A program made the position numbers and the translations under genes. The notes below the pieces were generated by a model. It saw only the letters and a program-made list of their open reading frames with translations, did no database searches and was not told the origin of the DNA. From Acinetobacter rongchengensis (GTDB taxonomy: Bacteria; Pseudomonadota; Gammaproteobacteria; Pseudomonadales; Moraxellaceae), in the NCBI RefSeq assembly GCF_003611475.1, contig NZ_RAXT01000029.1:1-41908 (forward strand): a DNA stretch of 41,908 bases, in the 5' to 3' direction. Every line of letters begins with the position of its first letter. Position 1 is the first letter of the stretch. Below are positions 17,679 through 25,062 of the stretch, piece by piece.

Positions 17679-17705
17679 GGGCTGGTGTAGCAAAGCACAG
17701 CCCAC
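17679..17705 (+). terminator. Hairpin after the phytase gene (weak terminator)
   Basis: GGGCTG and CAGCCC pair around a 13-base loop, followed by ACTTTTATAAAT, a short T-containing tract. It could partly terminate receptor-phytase transcripts before exbB. Confidence 0.4.
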
Positions 17706-17758
17706 TTTTATAAATACCTACGCTGCAGCAAGCAGCAATTAAAAAATTGGGGAGCGTT

Positions 17759-18457
17759 ATGCAAGCAACAATGGATCAAATGTCAGTGTGGATGCTGATC
17801 AGCCATGCCAGTGTTTTAGTCAAAATTGTGATGTTGATTCTAGTCTTAGCTTCGGTGGTGAGCTGGTATCTGATTGTACGTCACGGCATGCTACTGCGTG
17901 GGCAAGAGCAACTCTGGCATCGGTTTTTAAAGAACTTTAGACAGCAAAAAGATTTAAACCTATTACAGCAGGAATACCAACAGTCCGAACAGCACAAAGG
18001 GGTGGTCAGTATCTTTCAACATGGGGTAGATGAATATCATCAACTGATAAAAGATGAACAGCTCACTACGGCTGATGTAATCGATGGTGTAGAACGTCGG
18101 TTACTCAGTAGCATCAGTGAAGAAGAAGAAAAGCTCCAACAAAATCTTACTTTCCTTGCAACAGTAGGCTCTGTTAGTCCCTACATCGGCTTGTTTGGAA
18201 CGGTTTGGGGAATTATGAATGCTTTTATTGGACTATCTGGCGTTGAGCAGGCGACTTTAAATACCGTTGCACCAGGCATTGCAGAAGCTTTGATTGCGAC
18301 CGCAATAGGCCTATTTGCAGCCATTCCGGCTGTAGTGGCTTACAACCGGTTTTCGGCACGTGCTGACAAGTTATCTAGTCGCTATTACGGCTTTGCCAAT
18401 GAGTTACAAACCAGAATTTACCGTTTGCTTGGACATACTGAGCGCAGTTCGCGTTAA
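17759..18457 (+). CDS. exbB: ExbB-like proton channel subunit (MotA/TolQ/ExbB)
   Basis: ExbB forms the pentameric inner-membrane channel that, with ExbD, uses the proton gradient to energise TonB. The 232-aa product has a first membrane helix at about 15-38 (ASVLVKIVMLILVLASVVSWYLIV). A large cytoplasmic loop follows, then two further helices in the conserved MotA_ExbB region TVGSVSPYIGLFGTVWGIM and IAEALIATAIGLFAAIPAVVAYN. ATG 17759 is chosen because GGGGAG lies 4 nt upstream; an in-frame TTG lies 12 nt earlier. It begins the exbB-exbD-tonB operon directly after the phytase gene, so the complex probably serves the neighbouring receptor. Confidence 0.92.
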   Translation: MQATMDQMSVWMLISHASVLVKIVMLILVLASVVSWYLIVRHGMLLRGQEQLWHRFLKNFRQQKDLNLLQQEYQQSEQHKGVVSIFQHGVDEYHQLIKDEQLTTADVIDGVERRLLSSISEEEEKLQQNLTFLATVGSVSPYIGLFGTVWGIMNAFIGLSGVEQATLNTVAPGIAEALIATAIGLFAAIPAVVAYNRFSARADKLSSRYYGFANELQTRIYRLLGHTERSSR

Positions 18458-18469
18458 GGAGTAAGAGTC

Positions 18470-18916
18470 ATGATCAAGCGTCCTCAAAAGTTGAAACCCA
18501 ATGCAGAAATGAATGTAGTCCCCTATATCGATGTCATGCTGGTGCTGTTGGTGATTTTTATGGTGACCGCACCGATGCTGACACAAGGGATTAAAATTGA
18601 TTTACCTAAAGTCGATGCCGATGTCATGCCAGCGTCACAACAGCAGCGTATCGTGACTTTATCCATTCAGGCGAATGGCCAGTATTACTGGAATATTGGG
18701 TCAGAAGTGAATACAGAAAAAGTGACTGATCAAGCGATCGATTTAAGCAGTATGCAACAAAAATTAATTCCCATGATCAATAACGATCAAAGCCTACAGT
18801 TTTATGTTCGTGCAGATCAGAATGCTGACTATCAATTAGTTGCACAAGCCATCGCAGTCTTGCAAAAGAGTGGCGTGACCAACTTGGGCTTAATCACGGA
18901 GGAACCACAATCATGA
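18470..18916 (+). CDS. exbD: ExbD/TolR-family proton-channel subunit
   Basis: ExbD sits in the ExbB pore and couples proton flow to TonB. The 148-aa product has a short cytoplasmic N-terminus (KRPQKLKPNAEMNVVPYIDV), and one membrane helix (IDVMLVLLVIFMVTAPML, about 20-38) containing the essential Asp in PYIDVMLVLLVIFMV. The rest is a periplasmic domain ending LGLITEEPQS. AAGGAGT precedes the ATG. The stop overlaps the tonB start (ATGA), so the last two genes are translationally coupled. Confidence 0.93.
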   Translation: MIKRPQKLKPNAEMNVVPYIDVMLVLLVIFMVTAPMLTQGIKIDLPKVDADVMPASQQQRIVTLSIQANGQYYWNIGSEVNTEKVTDQAIDLSSMQQKLIPMINNDQSLQFYVRADQNADYQLVAQAIAVLQKSGVTNLGLITEEPQS

Positions 18917-19677
18917 TGGCAATAGCATCAAAAATCAGGTTTCGTGATCAGGGGCTAGCTTTAACAGTCACAGCAGGCTTACATATTGCGGTGATTGCCT
19001 GGCTTGGTACGGTTGAAATGCATGAAACATTCAAAGAGCCCCAGCCGAAAACGATTCAATTACAATTTATTCAACTGCCACCACCAGTCCTAGAGCAGCC
19101 AAAAATAAAACAGCCTCAAGCCGTGGTTGAGAAAAAAGTTGCTGATCAGCCCCCTCAAAAAAAGCAGGTTGAGCAACCTAAAGAAACACAGCTGAAAACT
19201 GACAAGAAATTTGTGGAATCCAAAAGTGAGAAAGTTGCACCTGTGGCCAATAAACAACCACAGCAGGTGTCAGCTGAAAATTCAAGTACAACAACAGAAA
19301 CTAAGAAAGTAGCAGAGACTGAACCGAAGTCAAACCTTGCAACGCAGTCTATGAATGACAAGCCGACAACATCAAAAGCACAATCCAGCCAAACAGCGAC
19401 TTTTGATGTAAAAAACTATAAACCAGTTTCCAAAATTGCACCTGCATATCCTGAATCAGCTTTAGATCGAAAGATCGAAGGGGACTGTACAGTTGTTTAT
19501 AGCGTGAATGAAAAAGGAAGAGTTGAAAATCCAAAAGCACAAGGTGATTGTCATCCGATGTTTGTACGTCCTTCAATACAGGCTGCACTTAATTTTAAGT
19601 ATCAGCCGAGATTAGTAGATGGCAAGCCGACGAGTGTATTGAATGTTAAAAATACATTTCAATATCGAATTTCATGA
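18913..19677 (+). CDS. tonB: TonB energy-transducer protein
   Basis: TonB spans the periplasm to pull on the plug of outer-membrane receptors. The 254-aa protein has an N-terminal membrane anchor with the functional His (LALTVTAGLHIAVIAWLG, about 16-33). A long Pro/Lys/Gln/Glu-rich linker follows (about 45-170), then a C-terminal TonB domain (about 175-254) with SKIAPAYPESALDRKIEG and a YQPRLVDGKP segment. Two Cys (in GDCTVV and GDCHPM) could form a disulfide. It is last in the exbB-exbD-tonB operon; a T-tract-poor AT-rich region follows, with no clear terminator. Confidence 0.92.
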   Translation: MMAIASKIRFRDQGLALTVTAGLHIAVIAWLGTVEMHETFKEPQPKTIQLQFIQLPPPVLEQPKIKQPQAVVEKKVADQPPQKKQVEQPKETQLKTDKKFVESKSEKVAPVANKQPQQVSAENSSTTTETKKVAETEPKSNLATQSMNDKPTTSKAQSSQTATFDVKNYKPVSKIAPAYPESALDRKIEGDCTVVYSVNEKGRVENPKAQGDCHPMFVRPSIQAALNFKYQPRLVDGKPTSVLNVKNTFQYRIS

Positions 19678-20020
19678 AATATACGTAAATATGAAGAATA
19701 AAAAATATCTTCTAATATCATTAAATCGCCTGTCACTCCTCTCCTAGATAAATATCATCTTCTTGTATAGGAGAGAACATCATAAGTAGATAATGTTATA
19801 CCCTTAATTTTTTCAATATAATAGAGAGCATATATCAGAGTTTTGATTTTTATCACTTCATTCCTGAACAAAGAAAACAAATAGGTTGTTCATTAGGAAA
19901 TTTATACAATTGAACCTCGCAATAGGTAGTTATTTTGTTGGGTAATATTTCTGGTATTTGTAATACTAATCAGGCTAGAGTTAGGCACTTCTTTTTAAAA
20001 AGCACCAGAGGGTAAACCGA
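19678..20020. other. AT-rich gap, no gene seen
   Basis: No plausible open frame with a ribosome site and no recognisable relic was found between tonB and the small gene at 20021. The stretch presumably contains the promoter of the latter. GGTAAACCGA before its GTG is only a modest ribosome site. Confidence 0.5.
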
Positions 20021-20257
20021 GTGAGTGACCTTAATTTAGATTTTTTAGACCAAACATTAGATAATAACGAGAAGAAGAATAAGAAAATTAAAAAGATACG
20101 AATTGGTTACAAGCTATATGACAAGTTTAGAGGGGATCCTAAATTCGCAGACGAAGTGGCTAATTCAGCTTTAGATCCGGATAAGCGTTGTTATCGCGGG
20201 ATAAAGATTAAAATCACCCACGATGATTATGAACTTACATTTATAGCAGATGATTAA
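20021..20257 (+). CDS. Small protein of unknown function
   Basis: This 78-aa protein starts at GTG 20021 (GAGGGTAAACCGA upstream). I do not recognise a family. It has an acidic N-terminus (SDLNLDFLDQTLDNNEKK), a lysine stretch (KKNKKIKKIRIGYKLYDKFRG) and a beta-rich C-terminus (RGIKIKITHDDYELTFIADD). There is no signal or membrane segment. A good intrinsic terminator lies 120 bp downstream, supporting an independent transcription unit. It sits alone between the phosphorus island and hipBA. It might be an accessory regulator, but nothing in the sequence decides that. Confidence 0.55.
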   Translation: MSDLNLDFLDQTLDNNEKKNKKIKKIRIGYKLYDKFRGDPKFADEVANSALDPDKRCYRGIKIKITHDDYELTFIADD

Positions 20258-20848
20258 TTTTTGATTGAAGAATTTCTTTAAGTGAAAACGGTAACAAATA
20301 TTTAACTTGTGTGAATAATCATGTTTATGCAAAATTGAGACATATTTCTCGCGCTGGTAGTTATCCAGAGTTTGGTCTGTATCTATCCGTAGTGCAGACC
20401 TTTTTTTATGGTGACAGTGTTTCTTAGTGATTTTCGATATAGATGTAGTGATTTCACGTTTAAATAGCTCAAAATTTTACTGACTTTTCGGTGATGGCAT
20501 AACTCAATATGGTACATCAGCCAGTTTTGGACAAGTGAAATTCAAAAAATATGATGCTGCAATGTTAGATGCACAAACGGCATTCATCTGGGCTAATACC
20601 ACACTGTAGGATTAATTCTTTCACGTTTGCAGAACTTAAATCCATAAGGAGTACAGGGCTTTTTAGCTGTTTATGGATATTACAGCCCATACAACTTAGA
20701 TAGTGCAGAGCATATCTTGGCGATGTTTCATTTAATGTTCTTGGTGATAAAACGAGTTAATTCGCAGGTTCTACAGATTATTTAGCGACTGTTAAACTAT
20801 ATCTAAGCCTATTTGAATATGAGAGCAGGCACTTAATTTGGATTCCAT
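20258..20848. other. Mostly non-coding gap with decayed coding scraps
   Basis: After the terminator at 20374-20407 there are short open stretches in changing frames. One reads GDGITQYGTSASFGQVKFKK (about 20490-20550) and ends near 20608; another further on reads LGDVSFNVLGDKTS. Both are interrupted by stops. They look like one eroded gene, possibly an outer-membrane or surface protein, but I cannot name it. Confidence 0.4.
20374..20407 (+). terminator. Intrinsic terminator after the 78-aa gene
   Basis: GGTCTG and CAGACC form a stem around a 15-base loop, followed by seven T residues. Confidence 0.65.
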
Positions 20849-22114
20849 TTACATTGCCGTTAAAAAATCAATATTTTGTTGAATTCGTGATTGAATCATC
20901 TGTAGGGTAGATTCTCGAATTTGATTGGGATACAGGCGCTGCGCAATTTGACTAAATTGAAGTGCAATTTCACGCATGGCCAAGATGATCTCATCGACTT
21001 CTAGAGTAGCCAGATTAGCTTCTGAAGTACCGAGTTTATGTATGTCATTTCGGGAAATATTGAGCGCTTCGCCCATAATGTCCATTTGATGATAACCACC
21101 TGGACCCTCGCAGAAGGTCACATCATAGGCTGGAGACAATTTCCATTGACCATTTTTCTCCATGAGAAAAGAAAAGTTCTTAGTATGGTCATCCCGATTA
21201 TTGAAAAGCACATTAAACACAGCACGTTTAAAAGCATGCAATCTTTCTCGTACATCTTGCGTACACATCAATGTTGCCCGGAGAAAATTGCGATAGTCTA
21301 GGCTACCTGGAACTTTATAGTCTGCTCCTGTATATGCAGCCAAACTCTGCATTGGAATCCGCATACCATTTTGACGGTCGAATCGTTTAGAAGCAAAAGC
21401 CGTTAAACCATTGGGCAAATTAAAGAAATGGGTATCTGGAGTCTCGATTGCACAAAGCCGCAAACATTCTGCATAGACGGCTTCAATGGCGCAGACTTCA
21501 GGATGCTCTTGCTGAGCAGGAAACTTAATCAGCCAGGCTTCATGTTGATTAGAAGCTTGAGTCGAAAACTCAAAATTGACAGGATCTCGGTAAACCAATG
21601 CTTTGGGTCTGGCACCTTGGGGGGAGCCACCCATGACCAGCAAATGTTGTAAAAATTCGCTACCTTCTCCTTTGAGGACTTCTTGGACTTCCTGTGCCAA
21701 TTGCGGCAGGGGAATATTCTCTGAAGTTTGCATCTCTGTGACACAGGGTTCAAAGGAGAGGGCACCCATTGCATGGGTGCTAATATAAGTTAGACGTTCC
21801 AAAGGGCCGATTCGTGCCGGATTCAGTCCAATTTTTCGAAAATATCGATCCATCAACAACATGCCCCAACCATCCGGCAAAGCATCATAGACTGGACCAG
21901 GCAATCCCATTTGATGAGTAGGAAAACCCTGTCTGAATGGTAGACCTTTTAAAGGGAGTAAGTAAGAAGAGAGCTCAACACCTCGCTGTATTGCTTCTGG
22001 ACTATATTCAAAAGCGATGCTGGGTCTACCAGTTGTGGCAGTTGAGCTAATCAGCGTTCCCCACAGCCAAGTTTCACCCCAACCATTGTAATAAACATTA
22101 AGCCTATTGAGCAT
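20849..22114 (-). CDS. hipA: HipA-family Ser/Thr kinase toxin
   Basis: HipA kinases phosphorylate translation components (GltX in E. coli) and cause growth arrest or persistence. The 421-aa protein has a HipA_N domain (1-120) and a kinase core. The core carries the Gly-rich loop GGSPQGARPKAL (162-173), ATP-binding Lys in WLIKFP (197), catalytic loop NNRDDHTKNFSF (about 305-316, Asp 309), and the metal Asp in SPAYDVTF (331). These positions match E. coli HipA closely, so the enzyme looks active. The ATG shares one base with the hipB stop (TAATG), the usual antitoxin-first arrangement. Confidence 0.92.
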   Translation of the reverse strand: MLNRLNVYYNGWGETWLWGTLISSTATTGRPSIAFEYSPEAIQRGVELSSYLLPLKGLPFRQGFPTHQMGLPGPVYDALPDGWGMLLMDRYFRKIGLNPARIGPLERLTYISTHAMGALSFEPCVTEMQTSENIPLPQLAQEVQEVLKGEGSEFLQHLLVMGGSPQGARPKALVYRDPVNFEFSTQASNQHEAWLIKFPAQQEHPEVCAIEAVYAECLRLCAIETPDTHFFNLPNGLTAFASKRFDRQNGMRIPMQSLAAYTGADYKVPGSLDYRNFLRATLMCTQDVRERLHAFKRAVFNVLFNNRDDHTKNFSFLMEKNGQWKLSPAYDVTFCEGPGGYHQMDIMGEALNISRNDIHKLGTSEANLATLEVDEIILAMREIALQFSQIAQRLYPNQIRESTLQMIQSRIQQNIDFLTAM

Positions 22115-22419
22115 TATCCCTTCCTCTTAATACGCTGTCGCTTACTTTGACTCTCATAGCGTAAAATGTCATTTACACTGTTAAGCTGAGGTTGGAATAG
22201 CTCCTGAAGTTCGTGTAATCGGCCCAAGACCATTGCAATACGGACTAAATTTTCAACAGATACATTTCGCCCCGCTTCTAGATTCGAAACAGTATTTACG
22301 CCGACACCTGCTCGTGCTGCAACGTCAGCTTGGGACATCTCCAGAATGAGTCGTTGCTTACGTAAACGCTCACCTAAAAGAGTCACAACTTCTTCGGGTT
22401 TAGTGAAATATAAATCCAT
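22114..22419 (-). CDS. hipB: HipB-family antitoxin, XRE helix-turn-helix
   Basis: This 101-aa antitoxin would bind HipA and repress the operon. It is almost wholly an HTH_3/XRE domain: LGERLRKQRLILEMSQADVAARAGVGVNTVSNLEAGRN and further residues up to about 75 match the family, with a basic C-terminal tail (ESQSKRQRIKRKG). It starts at ATG 22419 and is directly followed by hipA. The AT-rich leader upstream (22420-22480) contains AATAATGGAATTATT, an imperfect palindrome that could be its operator, but the operator is unproven. Confidence 0.9.
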   Translation of the reverse strand: MDLYFTKPEEVVTLLGERLRKQRLILEMSQADVAARAGVGVNTVSNLEAGRNVSVENLVRIAMVLGRLHELQELFQPQLNSVNDILRYESQSKRQRIKRKG

Positions 22420-23184
22420 TATATTGGGGCTTAATCTTTAATAATTTAATTAAACCACAAAATAATGGAATTATTCTACAGCTATCGTGTAGTTAAGGTG
22501 GACTTTGTTATGCAGTACATCGAAAGGGAGGTATGGTCCTTGGATATAGGTTACAGAAAATCATCAGGATGTACTTGGACTGATTGTTGAAACGGAGATT
22601 TCAGTATTTTCATTTTTCCTTTTAGGCCACATGACTTAGAAGGGTTCTTCGAAAAGTAGTTCATATTTTAAAAATCCTATAAATATTGAGGATATTTTCT
22701 TAATGCTTTCAATATAGCATGCGGTGAATATGTAAATCGTGCGGGCTTAATCTGCCTTTCAGTATAAATTTTTTGGGCGTGAGAGGGGGGTGAGGACAAG
22801 CAATTTAAATCGTGGATACTTCTAAATTATTTGTGTAATAGAAGATGCCAAACATGGATTTAGGGGGGTAATAACACTAAATCAAAAAAAATTGGAAGAA
22901 TGATTATTTAAATATTATTGTAAAACAATAATATATATTAAAATAAATAATTTTTTAAATAAAAAATAGGAAAAAATATATAAGTATTTGCTGTGTAATT
23001 TTGAACTGATTAAATCATAAGTTTTGAACAAGCGGTAAAAAATATCAAGGTGTTTTTTATCAATTTATTCTGCCACTCTCAACTCCAACCTAAGCTTGGT
23101 GAATATAACGTCATCCTAGGTACTGGATCATTCGGGACAGTTATCGACCAAAACAACAACGATGTACAGCATGATGTTTATTTG
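22420..23184. other. Non-coding gap ending in a decayed copy of the recombinase-module head
   Basis: From 22420 to about 22885 I see only AT-rich DNA and the hipBA promoter region. From about 22890 to 23095 the sequence aligns with 24478-24690, the promoter and first codons of the three-gene recombinase module. For example TTTTGAACAAGCGGTAAAAA at about 23013 matches TTTTGAACAAATGGTAAAAA, and CTGCCACTCTCAACTC matches CTGCCGTTCTCAACTC. The copy is broken and has no downstream gene. Confidence 0.65.
22890..23095 (+). repeat. Decayed direct repeat of 24478-24690
   Basis: About 200 bp resemble the upstream region and first 25 codons of the 151-aa gene at 24603, with many substitutions and small indels. 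The residual frame reads FEQAVKNIKVFFINLFC against FEQMVKNMKVFLYQFVL. The two copies flank the IS21 relic. Confidence 0.7.
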
Positions 23185-24387
23185 AATGCTTGCAGACCGA
23201 AGGCCACCAAGGTACTTATGATTCAGTGCAGCGTTATGTTGGAATTTGAAATAAGTCCGTTTTACGTCCTAAATCCAAACTAACTTTTGTTCCCATGCTG
23301 TTGCCTGGAGATATGTGCTAGTTTTTCTGGAGTTATGAAACGGTAGAAATTTCAGGTGACATGCATCAAGTCAAAATTGCACATTTTCGTTTAGCCCATA
23401 GCTGTAAATGCTTTGTTGTTGCTTTTTCTATAGAAATACAGGAAAAGGTCATGGACACACATCAATGCGTTTTTCACTTCTTAGGTGGCATACCAAAACG
23501 AATGGTCTATGGCAATCAAGACCGTTGTAGATATCATTATGACAGGCAAGGAACGGCAATTTAACTGGTGTTTTATGGCACTTGGCGTACATTACCTATT
23601 TGATCCTGTTGCATGTACACCCACGTCAGGCTAGGAAGAAGGTTAAATCGAAAATCAGTTCGGCAATATTCGTGAATGGTTATTCATCCAATGTCTGAAA
23701 TTTAATGATCATCATGAGTTCAATCATTGGCTGGAGTTGCGATATCAGAAGCTTGCCAAAAGATAGTACTCGATCATGAAACAATATCGGATAATGGATG
23801 TTTATGACATGGAAAATGCCATCTCATTACCATCCAGCAGCCATTTGATGGTTATATTCAGCATGTCTTACGCGTAAGCAACCGCCATCTGATTCACTGT
23901 GACCTCAACCGTTACAGTGTACCAGCCCAGTACGCCAGAAAAATTGTGCTCGTCCATGCCTATGCCGACCATATTAAAATGATTTATAAGCATCAGGTCA
24001 GCGTTGATTATCCCCGTCCGTTTGGACGTGATCATCTAGCATGTAAGCTTTGACAGAAACCTAGCGCAGTCCGTCATGGTGTCCCATTTTAGGAATTTCC
24101 GCCTGCCATACTCAAAGTCCGAGACAAAATACTGAAATATCCTAATGAAGATTATGCGTTTGTCATATTGTTGCTTGCAGTTAAGGAGTGTGGGTAAGAG
24201 CACTACAGGTTACTTGTGAACTGACCCTATAGTATGGTGCATTTCATCCATCGTAATGAATGAATTGCGGCATTTAATTTCTTCGACATCACCAGCCAAT
24301 CTGGATCTGTCAGAACAGAATTGATTGCAACTACGTCATGAGCCTCAAGCCAATATTAATCGTTATGATAGCTTGTTAGGAGGCTGA
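23185..24387 (+). pseudogene. istA: IS21-family istA transposase relic
   Basis: Conceptual translation in shifting frames recovers IstA motifs in order. They are GTYDSVQRYV (about 23210), TFVPMLLLPGD (about 23285), KIAHFRLAHS and HQCVFHFLGGIPKRMVYGN (about 23373-23510), and LGVHYLFDPVACTP (about 23580). Next come ENQFGNIREWLF (about 23650) and RVSNRHLIHCDLNRYSVPA (about 23870), and finally HEPQANINRYDSLLGG before the stop at 24385. At least five stops or frameshifts interrupt it. A few codons of istB follow at 24390 (ATG, then a stop after eight codons). The element is dead, and its terminal repeats are not obvious. Confidence 0.85.
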
Positions 24388-24602
24388 ACATGTTGAACAG
24401 TTTTAGTCAAAAATAACTTATGTGATTTACTGATGCATTCCATTGAAATGGCATGTAATAACCAAAAATCATAGTAAAATGGAAGAATATTTTTTAAAAT
24501 GTAACTATAAAACAAAAATATATGAAAAAATAGTTCATTTTATAAATAAATAATAGAAAAATGGTATAAATATTTAGTAATTAATTTTGATCTTATTAAA
24601 TA

Positions 24603-25058
24603 ATGAATTTTGAACAAATGGTAAAAAATATGAAGGTTTTTCTTTATCAGTTTGTTCTGCCGTTCTCAACTCAAGCGAAAGAGTTGGCCAATGTGAAGAC
24701 TAGGCTTAAACAATTAGAAAAAATAAGACCAGGCAACAACAAGGCTAAGCAGAATGATTTCAAAAAAATTTATGTAAAACTCTGGTGTCAAATTTTAGAG
24801 CTTCTTAAAAGCGATAGGTCAGTCCGAGCGAATGTTAACTATGTTCCACAACTGCAATTGATTTGTAATGTGGAAAAATATATCGACTCAAAAATGACAT
24901 CAGAAATTTTTAATACTCGGAGAGAATTCACTGCGCAATTCTTGATTCTTTTTTTTGATCTGCGTAATGAAGAAATAAAGAAAAAAATAATCCATTGTTA
25001 TAACAATAAATCCCCCGTGAATGATACAGCACCACTAATGAACAAAGAAGTTGAGTGA
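24603..25058 (+). CDS. Small first gene of a three-gene recombinase module (GmtX-like?)
   Basis: The 151-aa, highly basic, helical protein has a predicted coiled segment (AKELANVKTRLKQLEKIRPG, about 25-45) and no known catalytic motif. It is the first gene of a tightly packed operon: the next gene begins within or just after its stop, and the third overlaps the second by ATGA. Its position matches the small protein of gamma-mobile-trio (GmtX) and Tn554 (TnpC) modules. That match rests on organisation, not on a sequence comparison. The start ATG at 24603 has a poor ribosome site; MVKNMKVF at 24618 is an alternative. Confidence 0.65.
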   Translation: MNFEQMVKNMKVFLYQFVLPFSTQAKELANVKTRLKQLEKIRPGNNKAKQNDFKKIYVKLWCQILELLKSDRSVRANVNYVPQLQLICNVEKYIDSKMTSEIFNTRREFTAQFLILFFDLRNEEIKKKIIHCYNNKSPVNDTAPLMNKEVE

Positions 25059-25062
25059 GTTA

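Noticed and set aside
17680..17705. TGTAGCAAAGCACA as a fourth copy of the candidate parS palindrome
   Set aside because: Only the left half matches; the right arm belongs to the GGGCTG/CAGCCC hairpin.
23050..23283. 77-codon frame in the IS21 relic region
   Set aside because: It begins in the decayed recombinase-head repeat and runs out of frame through istA motifs; it is not a gene.
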